Positions 23,978 through 33,935 of a stretch of 64,000 nucleotides of DNA are shown here, one piece after another. The stretch is taken from assembly GCA_009823395.1 (NCBI GenBank), contig CM020506.1, forward strand, positions 248,001 through 312,000, read 5' to 3'. The translations under genes and the position numbers were made by a program. Position 1 is the first letter of the stretch. The number at the start of each line of letters is the position of its first letter. The DNA comes from Thamnaconus septentrionalis (lineage: Eukaryota; Chordata; Actinopteri; Tetraodontiformes; Monacanthidae). The notes beneath the pieces were generated by a model that made no database searches, had not been told where the DNA came from, and was given only the letters and a program-made list of their open reading frames with translations.

Positions 23978-24911
23978 TTGACTAGCAGACAACTGTAACC
24001 TACACACAATAGAAAGCAACATTTAAAGTCTCATTTCAACCTCTTTCTTTGGCTTCTCCAGGATTTGCTGCTGCTGCTGTTTGAAAACGTGAGGTCAAGA
24101 GATCGAAACAATGAAATCATGCAGAAAAATAGAATAATAACAACAATAATGATGATACTAACTGGTATGTGTATGCATGAAGCCAGCAGGGCGATCTCTT
24201 ATGATTATGTGAGCAGTTGCAGTGATACATTCCGGTCCGGTTATAAATTCAAGTTTATAGTTGCCACGGCTTGTTCATCCATTTTGCATCCAAACATTTT
24301 GAAACTGTCCAAGTCACATGAAAATGTCCACGCGAGCGTCGGTTCTAAGAATAAATATGTTTTCAACAAGCAGAAGCGTTCGTTGTAATCAGTTTCCCCG
24401 GAGCTCTTGCTTTTGTACCTATCGCTCTGTTTCAAATCCACAAGTTAATAAACATACCCCCGTCTACAAATGTTTTTCACTGTGCAAACAATCGGAGCTT
24501 TTCTTTGCCGTAGCGCAAACAGCGGCTGAAAACCGACTGCACGCGGAGCCGCGAGTTCAGATCGACGGAGAAAATGAATCTGACAGAAGTTTCAGGGACG
24601 GAAAACTGCAAGCGCTCCCATCTCAGACTATTACCGCCACTCTCAGCCTCATCATCGTGTTGCCGTTGCTGCTGCTGCTGCTGCTGCTTGTTGTTGTTGT
24701 TGTTCCTGCCCTACTGGAGTCTTGTGATCAGGCCGAGGACGTCTGAACAACAAGAGCTCGCCGACGGACTAATGGCCGTGTGATCAGCGGTGCCTGACAC
24801 ACGAGTGAAACGGACACCCAAATTACAGTTTTTTAGCAGCGGGGCGGGCAGGAGTGCGGCCTGACATGGGAGAGCAAGGTTGGACGGGCCGGCAAGAAAG
24901 CGGCTAATGGC

Positions 24912-24914
<3 letters not shown>
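23978..24914. other. unique DNA with GCT/GTT triplets
   Basis: No gene is recognised. Triplet tract (GCT)6-7 followed by (TGT)5 lies at about 24667-24704. A pyrimidine tract plus CAG at 24045-24061 resembles a splice acceptor, but the following frame is not recognisable. Confidence 0.4.
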
Positions 24915-24993
<79 letters not shown>

Positions 24994-25046
24994 CAGAGAG
25001 AGGCGAGAGAGGCGAGAGAGGGAGAGAGAGAGAGAGAGAGAGAGGG
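24915..25046. repeat. (GA)n microsatellite with interruptions
   Basis: About 72 bp of pure AG (24915-24987) followed by ACAGAGACAGAG and GGCGAGAGA variants to 25046. Like the array at 21661 it is a polypurine mirror repeat. Confidence 0.97.
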
Positions 25047-25168
25047 AAGCTCCTGCTCACTCATAAATTATGGTTACACCATTAAAATTGTTCACTGCTT
25101 CAACGTTAAATACATAAATCCCCCCCCGTCTTTCCCAAAAGGATTTTGGCAACTGTGAAGAATAAAAC
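25047..25168. other. short unique spacer
   Basis: No gene or repeat is visible apart from a C-run near 25120. Confidence 0.4.
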
Positions 25169-25301
25169 ACTGGGATTATCCATCCATCCATCCATCCATC
25201 CATTCATTTTCAATACCCGCTTCGTCTTGCGCTCGGGGTTGCCGGGGTCTGCTGGAGCCTCTCCCAGCTGTAACAGGGTGAAGGCAGGGTACTGGGATTA
25301 T
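25169..25301 (-). mobile_element. 5'-truncated SINE with 11-bp target duplication
   Basis: The body spans 25180-25290 on the minus strand. Its left side is the tail (CCAT)6 then TTCATTTTCAATACCCGCTTCG. It continues with GCTGGAGCCTCTCCCAGCTG and ends CACCCTG-type sequence (AGGGTGAAGGCAGGGT in forward reading). It matches the last 100 bp or so of the full copy at 57.3 kb. ACTGGGATTAT occurs exactly at both borders (25169-25179 and 25291-25301), which is the signature of LINE-driven insertion. The right duplication leads straight into the (ATT)n and LINE tail that follow. Confidence 0.88.
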
Positions 25302-25660
25302 TATTGTTATTATTATTATTACTATTATTGAATTGAACTGAATAGATTTATTGTCATTGCACAGGAGATACAACGAAATTCAATGCGCTCACGTGCTTCT
25401 TTTACTCACGTGCTGGGCTCAGTTAAAAAAAATACTCTAAAAACAATAAGTCACAATGAATATACATATGACAATCTGATCCATCCCGTCAATCACCGTA
25501 GCATTCACTCAGTGCCACTGCAGGCCTTTAAAACAGAGTGGTGTATGAGGTACAGTGTATAAGTGCATGGATACAGTGCAGGTGTTGACAGGTTAGTGGT
25601 TTATTTTCAGGTGAGAGTGGAGTGGGGACAGCTTTGGGATGGAAACTGTTATTTTTATTC
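25302..25660 (-). mobile_element. LINE 3'-end fragment with (ATT)n tail
   Basis: The forward reading has (ATT)n at 25297-25330 and then GAATTGAACTGAATAGATTTATTGTCATTGCAC and ACAACGAAATTCAATG. On the minus strand this is a fish LINE 3' end with TTTCGTTGT and GACAATAAATC followed by an AAT-type tail. The sequence GGGATGGAAACTGTT near 25637 is also typical of that 3' region as I recall it. No reverse-transcriptase frame is present, so the copy is a 5'-truncated stub. The LINE clade is not assigned. Confidence 0.55.
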
Positions 25661-25688
25661 ATCATTATGATTTCTGTTGTTGAGGAGG
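25661..25688. other. spacer
   Basis: Short unique segment between the LINE fragment and the GGAA array. Confidence 0.3.
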
Positions 25689-25715
25689 GGAAGGAAGGAA
25701 GGAAGGAAGGAAGGA
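25689..25715. repeat. (GGAA)n tetranucleotide repeat
   Basis: About six and a half units of AAGG/GGAA. GGAA repeats can bind ETS-family factors in principle; no function is inferred here. Confidence 0.93.
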
Positions 25716-25871
25716 TGTGGATGGAGAGGTAGAGAGTGATCAGACAAGAGAACAGTGCTCAGACAGAGTGGGCGGGGCCAGACAGAGAGGAGGGGGTGGG
25801 GTGGGGAGTGGTTGGGCATTGGCAGATTTTCCACCTGCTGAGGTCTTAACTTGAAGGACATCTCTCCTGTG

Positions 25872-25872
<1 letters not shown>
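25716..25872. other. short unique purine-rich spacer
   Basis: No gene is visible. G-rich stretches (GGGGGTGGGGTGGGGAGTGG, near 25792-25811) could form a quadruplex. Confidence 0.4.

Positions 25873-25916
<44 letters not shown>
25873..25916. repeat. (GT)22 microsatellite
   Basis: Uninterrupted alternating GT, a potential left-handed DNA tract. Confidence 0.97.
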
Positions 25917-25920
<4 letters not shown>

Positions 25921-26037
25921 CCAGGCACCGTCATATCGATGCAGTGTATCTTGTTTGAGCACGTCTCCCGTTGTGTTTGTGTTCTGATGTGTTTATTTAT
26001 TTCTGCGGCTGCCTGACAACATCGCCCTCCAGTGCAC

Positions 26038-26039
<2 letters not shown>

Positions 26040-26106
<67 letters not shown>
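26040..26106. repeat. (GT)33 microsatellite
   Basis: The longest GT array in the window, about 123 bp to the right of the previous one. On the reverse strand the two arrays lie in one 164-codon frame of Thr-His repeats, which is spurious. Confidence 0.98.
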
Positions 26107-26109
<3 letters not shown>

Positions 26110-26360
26110 TGCCCGCCCGCTAATATTTGCTTATCTGAGCAGTTTGAACTGAACGCCACCGTGTCCATTGCGACGTTAACAGAATGAGCAGTGAGCGTCT
26201 CATTAAAATGTGCCGCGCTCTCCCAGCCGCTCAACTACTGGCTCACATGTTTGATTTCAGGTTGAATGACCGCATTGACTGTCTTTGTAATTAAAGATCC
26301 CATTTAGTCCATTTTTTTTCTCCATTCTCCATTAAAAGAGAGCAAAAATTTAGCCCTCTG
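26107..26360. other. unique non-coding DNA
   Basis: No gene is recognised. The bases CATTGACTGTCTTTGTAATTAAAGATCCCATTTAGTCC (26273-26310) are repeat-free and contain a TAATTA core, a weak hint of regulatory sequence. Confidence 0.35.
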
Positions 26361-26439
26361 TTTACAGCCTCCTTATTTTATTTATTTATTTTATTTAACA
26401 ACTTTATTGATCCCAATGGGCACTTCAATTTACAGCCTC
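26361..26439 (-). mobile_element. very short 5'-truncated LINE tail with candidate 11-bp target duplication
   Basis: TTTACAGCCTC occurs at 26361-26371 and again at 26429-26439. Between them is a TTTA-rich tail (26372-26398) and ACTTTATTGATCCCAATGGG (26401-26420). Read on the minus strand this ends GGGATCAATAAAGT and then an AAAT tail, the usual end of fish LINE copies. The inserted part would be only 57 bp. The duplication could be partly coincidental if the LINE consensus itself continues as TACAGC. Confidence 0.6.
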
Positions 26440-28316
26440 ACGTCACAACATCCACGCTTTCGGTACCACAGGTTGGCGAGGGCAATCAGCGCTAGCAGCA
26501 CATAGGAAGATAATATAATAATAAATATACAATAGATACACAATGCGGCTCTCGGGTCACAATTCCTGGCCTGTGTTCGTCATTTACCCATTTCAGCCTG
26601 ACAGTGCTGACCTCTGAGTTTTTGCACCCACTTTCTGAAAAGTTAAGACAGCAAAATCTCTGCAGGGAGTTCACTGACGGAGACGTATTGTTGATAGAAA
26701 ACACTGGCAAAGTGAATTTGGATGATGTGGGACCACTTGCAGGGGGGCGTTTGAATAAATCTCGCAACATCACTTCACTCTCAACTTCACTCTTTTGATT
26801 TTGCCGTGCGACAACAAACCAGACATTGCACTGCATCAATTTGACAAGCAGACATGCGAGCGAGCGGCTTTCTGCCCCCTTTCACAGAATTGGATGGAAA
26901 TTGGGTGACGACAACCGCCTTTTTTTTGTGGTTTGTTTTTCCAACTCCGCAAAACAAACACTGATTTGAATTTGTCGCCGTTCAAATGGGTTTTGCAACA
27001 TGTTGCTGCCGCTTGCAATTAAAACAGAGGGGAAACGTGCACGTGGGGAAGCGACGCAAACAATTTTCTGAATTTGCCGCCGTCTATTAGCGTGAATTCG
27101 CTTTGTCTCCAGCAAAGAACTATTTTATTCAGCAAACTGGTGAGGGGAGGGAAACATCACTCGCTAGCCCACTACTAATTACATTTGCAAAGTCAATTTC
27201 TGTTCCGCCGCATTTCGCCCGCTAACGAACCTTCCGCCGCTTTATTGCGAAACCCCCCCCTCCACTTCCCCCTCCTCCAACCCCCGAACTCTATCGGCTG
27301 TGGACTAATATGTCAGGATGCCGGTGGCGGGCGGACGTGGATTAAACGCTCATCCGATCCGCCAAAGTCCTTCAGAGACGCTAAAGCAGGAGCGGATCTT
27401 TTTTCCGACTTAGCGGGCCAGCACGCCCACGTGCGCGTCATCCCGGCTTGATTAGACCTGCAGGTTGCGGCGGAGTGGAATTCAGACGGCGGGAATTATT
27501 ATCGCCGGCCACCAGGATCCGTGTAATTTGCTGGATGAGGAAAGTGCAAGTCGTGTCGCCCTGACAGGTGCAGGCAGTGGAGGATGTTTGTCTGCTGAGC
27601 GGCAGCAGCCTCGGCTCTGCATTTTAGTCACTGCCTCCTGGTCTTTGTTTTTTTTCTGTTTCCTGTTTATGTCACCGGCAAAGTCAGGCTCGCTCAATAT
27701 CGCGCTCCAGAATCCCTCCCGGAAGTCACTCTGATTGCAGTTGTCTCCCCTTTAACATCGGCAGCTTTAATTTGGTGTTTTGCCACATTGAAAGAAGATG
27801 TTTCCTCGGATTCACCACAGCAGAATATCAGCAGCAAAGCCTTTAAGGCCTTTTACTGAAATTCTCTATGAGAACGTTATAATAATTGGACCTCGCAATT
27901 ATAGCTCGTCGTCTTCTGCTTATCTAGGATGTTGTAAAACTATAAAACTGTAAAACTGGACTGTTAAATATTTTATGTTATGATACTGTGTAAAAGTAAA
28001 ATCCTACGGTGGCAATGCGGGATGTAAGATGACCGTTTTTCTTTAGTGACTCTTAGAAATACACTCATTTTAGGCTAAATCACAGTCAAAGAAGTCACCA
28101 TATACAGATACATAATTTCATTCTGACATCTGACTTGATAACCTTCATGTGTCGCCTTCCATCATCACACAGTGTAAAAACAACACCATCAAGTAACTGC
28201 TCGGCCCCAGAAGACGTTTAAACTCTTTGCGTAACCCAGCAGTAAGAAAACAGGCTCATTATTATAATATTAACGATGATGCAGCAGTGGAAATGACCAT
28301 CGACAGTTCCTTGCCC
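26440..28316. other. unique non-coding DNA
   Basis: No gene is recognised in about 1.9 kb. A C-run is at 27251-27258. 27130-27560 is GC-richer than average. 27770-27905 is a smooth repeat-free block with AAGCCTTTAAGGCCTTTTACTG and ATAATTGGACC, possibly regulatory. Confidence 0.4.
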
Positions 28317-28590
28317 CTTTAAAGCAGTACTTCTCAACTGGTGGAGTCTCAGCACCCACATTATTTTCCTTAGAATGAAGTCACCTCCCAAATTTATTCC
28401 CCAAAAATAAAAAAGCCCACTTTCTGCCATGTCTAGTAAATAAATGATTAAAATCATTTAATTGAATTATGTGTCTTGCAAAACAATGCCCAACATTTTC
28501 TCTCTGCATATATTTGAAAATCTGCCCACGAAGCCGTGACCCAATCAAAACAGCTCTGCAACCCGCCAGTTGAGAAACGCTGCCATAAAG
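28317..28590. mobile_element. non-autonomous hAT element
   Basis: The 258-bp body (28325-28582) begins CAGTACTTCTCAACTGGTGG. Its right end is the inverse of CAGCGTTTCTCAACTGGCGG, so 16 of 20 terminal bases match. The flanking octamers are CTTTAAAG and CCATAAAG, 6 of 8 identical, as expected of an aged hAT target duplication. It has no transposase frame. The CAG-TTCTCAA end is shared with many vertebrate hAT (Charlie-type) elements. Confidence 0.8.
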
Positions 28591-29286
28591 GGTTAAAATA
28601 CCTCCGCTTCTTGGAATTGAGTTATCCTGTGTATGCAAATGAAAGACAATGCAGCAGTGTGGGTAAGGCACAGACAAGGTCGTGATCTACAGTGAATTTC
28701 CACAGCAAATCCTGTCAAACTCCTGTCAGATTGCAAGCACACGGTGTTCATGTCACTGGTCCCCTGCTGGTCGGCTCATGTAACAACCAGTAATTTCACG
28801 CTGCGGTGTCTCCTGCTCTGTAACGCAGCCGTGTTGCATTAAGTTCCTTGTCTGCTGGAGGTTGCCTATCAGATGGAAAAGCACTCTGCCTGCATGTAAA
28901 ACGAGGCAGCACAGCCCTGTTTTTGGCAGGCACAAAAAGAAAATGCTAACAATTAAAATAAACGCGTTTTGCCAAATTTGCATTAAAATAAAAAGGAATT
29001 TTGTTTTATCCTCTATTGTCTCCCGTGCCAGGGATTCACAGTTGTCCAACCGTTGGGGCTCTTTGTCTTGATGCTAACGCTTATAACATTCACACATTAA
29101 CACATTAGCAGGAGAACGCATTGTGCAGACTGAGTTGTTTTTTTTTGACCCTCCTCTCGAGCTGGATTCTTTTTTCCCCCTCGCGTCCTCATCACAAATT
29201 AACAAACCTGAGAGCTTCTTCTCATTCATTGTGTGACACATTCGCTCTCTCTGTAGTAGCACACATTACACTTCTTCATGTTAAAA

Positions 29287-29289
<3 letters not shown>
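28591..29289. other. unique non-coding DNA
   Basis: No gene is recognised. The minus-strand frame at 28753-29049 (98 codons) has no known motif. Confidence 0.4.

Positions 29290-29319
<30 letters not shown>
29290..29319. repeat. (TA)15 microsatellite
   Basis: Alternating TA preceded by an A-run and followed by TTTATTTGTTTATT. Confidence 0.95.
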
Positions 29320-29323
<4 letters not shown>

Positions 29324-29901
29324 TTGTTTATTCGTCTTTGCTTATGGTGCTTCATTTTGAAAAACCACTGGATCCATAATGCATATTAATATCTGTGCAG
29401 TGGTGCAAGGTGGCACCGCTCTGGCTTTGAGGTGTGAATGCTGGTAAATTTGTGTCACCGATGAGATTACATGAGATCCAAGTAACCAACAGGCAAAAGC
29501 TGTGTCGTTGTGCAAATGATTGAAACACATTCATTGTTTTCTAGAAGATGAAATCAGGAGGAGACTTAGTTATTGCCGGTTGTTGCCATTACTCTGCCCA
29601 GTAAAGTGTGCAATAACCTCTACTATGCAGTACATTTCAAACCAGGTTGACACTTTCACTTTTTTTTTTCCCACACGTGCACAGTGTTGTTTCCAGCTCT
29701 AGTTCACAGTCCTTCGTTAGTTACTGTCAAGCGCTACTTGACTCTTTCTTATCCTTTTGTAAGGCGCCAATCACTAGCACTCCAATTCCTTTGTAGCCGT
29801 GTGTCAGTGTGAATAAAAGCTGTTGTGATTGTGATTGATATCTTCGGAAGTGGCGGTAACTGTAGAATTTCCGTGTTACTGTCTGGTGCTGGAGATCACT
29901 G
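29320..29901. other. unique non-coding DNA
   Basis: No gene is recognised. A T-run is at about 29660-29670. Confidence 0.4.
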
Positions 29902-29957
29902 CTGACTGACTGACTGACTGACTGACTGACTGACTGACTGACTGACTGACTGACTGG
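29902..29957. repeat. (CTGA)14 tetranucleotide array
   Basis: Perfect CTGA/TGAC units, continuing as the related TGGCAGGCAGCTGACTGGC. The minus strand reads as Gln-Ser-Val-Ser repeats in a spurious frame. Confidence 0.96.
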
Positions 29958-31229
29958 CAGGCAGCTGACTGGCACCCCAGTCACTCAGCCAGGGGAAGTT
30001 TGCATGCAGCTGCACTGCTTTTTCTGAAACCTACAGGGGATTCATATCTAATGTGGAGAAGCAGTGCCTCTGCTACTTCAGGACCCTCTTTGCGTGTGTA
30101 TTGTGTGTGCGCGGCAACGCCGCCGACAGCTTGTGATTGATGTGCTTCCCGGCCAGCCTGATTAATTACACTCCAGGTCAATGTCACCAGACACACTGCT
30201 GCGGAATACACATGTGGACACGCTGCAAGCGGCCCCACAGGTTCCGTCAAACATGCTCACCGTGCACCTTCCACTCGCGCTGCACGCACGCACACGTGCA
30301 CGTTCCCGTATCCGTGCAGAGGCGTGCGGCGCCGTTCCGTTTTTCTCCGAGCGGAATTATGAGAAGAATTATGAGAAATATCCATCATGCGGCCCATCTT
30401 TCAGAATTTGACCTTTATGTTCCTGCGATATGAGTTTGCCACGCTTTGTTTGGGTTTGGCTATTGTGGAAATAATAACGTGGAAAAAAAGACTGAATAGA
30501 CTGAGAAGCAGAAAAAGTGTGGTGCAACCAAACTATACAGCAATGACATAACACGTGCAATAAACATATAGATATATACAATAAAAAAAGCCAAATAGGC
30601 AGCTCATATACGGTGCTTAATAAATCCATTAGAGCGCCACCCAGTGTAAGGGTAATGCCACAGCTGCTGAAAATCAACAGCTTTGGCAATTACCAAATTT
30701 ATTTTTTACATGTTTCTGTCATATGGGAGATCTTTAACTGAACATTTAAGACATTATACTTATCTGTGAATGTTCTAATTTACTCCTTGCCAAAAATAGT
30801 AGAGCACATTATTATGACTTGATTAAGATGTCAAATTATAGTTGCTTTTTTACTGGCACCCGTATAAGGAAAAATATTTCTAATGATTCATTTCTGACTT
30901 CACAGAGGAGCCCAGCATTCTCAAATTTCTGGATAGATTGTGACCTGAGGACCATTTACTTGTTGAACTTGACTTGCTAAATACAACTTTTGTTCAAATA
31001 ATAATAATAATATTTTTGAGTTTAAACAGGTCTTTGAAAGACATTTCTAAGATGTTTAGATGTTCTAAGATGTTTTCTACGATATTTTCTCTTTGTATGA
31101 GAGCTGGTCTGTTCAACACTGTACACAAGGTGCCTCCACCCCTCACCCCTGTCAAAAAAATGCATGAAAGAGATGAAATGGGACACAGTGGGAACAGGAG
31201 AGACGCCTCCTTGGCCTGAGCGCTGCGGC
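29958..31229. other. unique non-coding DNA
   Basis: No gene is recognised. ATTAGAGCGCCACCCAGTGTAAGG at 30629-30652 resembles the end of a common fish repeat, but no partner end is seen. A triplet run of AAT lies at 30998-31011. Confidence 0.4.
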
Positions 31230-31345
31230 TCCGGCGTCTGGGATCCTTCCTCGCTATCTCCACTGACAAATATTCTTCAATTAAAGCCGCGCTCGGCAGA
31301 CGGCAATGTGTCATCCATGCCTGGGTCGCCTTAACATTTATTCAA
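31230..31345. promoter_or_regulatory. candidate conserved non-coding element
   Basis: Repeat-free block: TTCTTCAATTAAAGCCGCGC, GACGGCAATGTGTCATCC and CCTTAACATTTATTCAATAAGG. A TTTATT (Cdx-like) core and an ATTAAAG core occur together. Texture only. Confidence 0.25.
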
Positions 31346-31499
31346 TAAGGACTCAGCAGTGAGCATGAGGAGCGGAGGAGCGGGGAGAAGGGTTTGGGAG
31401 GGGTGGAGATGAATGGAGTCTCCAAGATTTCTGGTCTTGTTGCTCTGCTGCACTCTGCGGCAGGAGAGGAAAAACCAAAAAAAAAGAGTCGTCGCCGCG
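31346..31499. other. unique spacer
   Basis: GC-rich mixed sequence with an A-run near 31478; no feature recognised. Confidence 0.35.
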
Positions 31500-31640
31500 A
31501 TGGCCTGGCAAACTTGATGTCGCCGTTGTATTAATCAAGGCGGGCTGGAAGGCAGCCGGCTGTGATTGTGTTATTTGGTGGTTAACTAACGCCTGTTGTT
31601 CTCTATGACAGCAGATTCACTGCGTTGTGTTGCGTAAACA
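31500..31640. promoter_or_regulatory. candidate conserved non-coding element
   Basis: Repeat-free sequence containing TTGTATTAATCAAGGCGGGC (31525-31544) and TTATTTGGTGGTTAACTAACG, with no open frame of note. The ATTAATC and GTTAAC motifs are of homeodomain/HNF type. Weak evidence. Confidence 0.25.
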
Positions 31641-33893
31641 ACCCCGGGGCTCTTTCCAATACTTGAGCTTCAAAGCTATTTCTGTCAGCCGGCTTATGAG
31701 CAGGATGAAAATCGCAATCTACCGACTTCCTGTGTTTATTCCAACCCAGATTCACCGACCCGACCCGAGCCCCCGCCCACCACCACCACCACAGTGAAAT
31801 TAAGTTATGTTTTGGTTAGTCTGTTGGTCACGATTAAGTTGGCCTCCTCGGCGGATGAGATGGATTGTTGTGTCTGTGACGGATGTGCGGACGAGCGTTT
31901 ACCCGTCTCCAGCTTTTAAATGCTCATTACCGCCGCTCAGCGCCGAGCGTCGCGGGTCACCTTGGGCCGAATTGCTTTTCTGTACCATTTGATTAAGAAC
32001 CCACTATGTCTGGTGACGCTATGAATACCGCCACTCCCGGCGTGGGCTGCGCACCAAAGTGGCATTTGATGAGAAAAGGTGGGCTCATCGGCGCGGCCGT
32101 AAACCTCAGGAAGCGTCTGCGGTGCGTGCGTGCGCATTTGGAAGTTTAAATAAAGACTTTAGCTCCATCCATTAGACCCCGTGACATAACAAAATGACAC
32201 CATTAGCATTAAATGTTCTTTTTTTTTCTTACTCTGCGTCACTTATTTATTCATATTTTCAGTGAAAATGACACACCAGATGGAATGATTCACAGATCTG
32301 TTGGAATTATTCTACATATCCACCTGGGACAGAAGACAGGAGGGAATTTGGGAGGGAGGAGCGCTTTAATCTAGAGCGTAAAAGTATGTACAAATGAAAC
32401 TAACCACTGCTCGTGAATGGATTAGACATACAGTTGCAGTCGAGGAAATTTAATGGACAAATACAAGACAAAGGGAAAAAACTCAGTGCCACTTGGACGC
32501 TGGAGTTTTGAACAGCGCAGCGCATTAGCACGACGTTGCTAAAGCCTGCTGGACGGAGGAAAAAACTTGTACTGCTTCTAATTTGAAATACTGTACATTT
32601 TGCATAAGCCTGCTGACACGGCAGAATCCACGCTGTCTGGTGCTAACATGCTAGCAGGCGTCGCTCCTCATTTCTGTTGCTCCAAAAAAACAAAAACAAA
32701 ACAAAAGCCTGGCTTTGTTTCCACCTTTCCCTCCCCAAAAAACAGAGAATTAGTCTCACACTTCTTGACTCAGATGGAAGCCAGCAGCCTTGGAACCTCT
32801 TCCATTCAGCTGCCCAACCAGGGCCCTGTCAGTGGACTTTGTCGGTCATCTGTTCTGGTTGCGTCAGTTTCAGATCAGCTCTTCTCCTACCTACAATATG
32901 GTCGATGCAGCTTGATTGCAGAGAGTCGTTGGCAGGCTCCGTGCCGGTGCTGATGTTGCCCTTCACAGTTGAGCTTCAGCACTCTGGTCAGCGCCCTCAC
33001 CGGAGAAGGCAGTGAATTGGTTCGGGTTGCAAGCTGCGTTGCTCTTGCACTCATTTAATCACCTCCAGTTCATCCAGTTCCAGCTCCCAAAATACACCGC
33101 GTGAAAGCCGAGATGCTTTTCATCTATTTATACGGCTACGGCAGAAACAATTTGGTTGATGCTGGATGTTTTTTTTGGTTTTTTTTTAAAGTAGTGATCA
33201 GATTCTTCTCCATTCAAGTCAGAATTGTCCACATGCTGCTTTCGTCCCCGTCGGTTGCCCGGAAACGGCTCTACCACACTGAATGGAAGATAAACTTAAT
33301 AAGCTTCTCGATTTGTTCCTCTGTCCATAAGCGCTTCCTGTCAGTACGGCGTCTTGTCTTCTTCCCAAAGTCCTCTGGATACCCTGGAAATTTCCTAATG
33401 TGCTGATATGTGCGCTTGTGAAAAGTTTCTCATCGCCTGGAAATGGCAAAAAGCCACTGCGCCGCCTAGGGGTCTTCAGCTGACGCTGTGATGGATGGGT
33501 TGACAGCGGCGAGCTGGCTACTCTTTAGCAGCAGAAGGAGAAGTCAGACCGCCACCTCCGCCGCCGCCTCGTCCTCCCGCTGCAAATGTCAGCCCCACGG
33601 TTTTTCACCTCCGTTTACACATCCTGCCAGCAACTCAGACGTGGCGTTTTTCTCTGAGAAGAAAGTGAATGAACTGGACTTTATGGAGGCAGTGTTTGCT
33701 TTAAAGATACAAATTGGATTTTTTTTTTTGTGTTTGTTTTTAGAATTTTTTTTCTTAACATTTCAAACTTCTTCCTTACTTTAATTTTACGGGATCAATT
33801 TCTTTTCTCTGCTCTTTTTCCGAGTCGTCGGGAGAAGCACTGTAGGACACGCAGTGACAAATAGACAAGGTGCTACACGACTCCTGTGGCAGC
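31641..33893. other. unique non-coding DNA
   Basis: No gene is recognised in about 2.2 kb. A (CCA)n-like stretch is at 31776-31792. T-runs occur at 32219-32227, 33169-33187 and 33718-33729. 32600-33015 has overlapping frames of 112-117 codons without recognisable domains. Confidence 0.4.
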
Positions 33894-33935
33894 GTGTGCT
33901 CATGCGTGTGCTCATGCGTGTGCTCATGCGTGTGC
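33894..33935. repeat. 12-bp minisatellite, three and a half copies
   Basis: The unit GTGTGCTCATGC repeats exactly three times and then continues GTGTGCGTGCCTGCGTGC. It translates as Val-Leu-Met-Arg or Cys-Ala-His-Ala in spurious forward frames. Confidence 0.93.
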
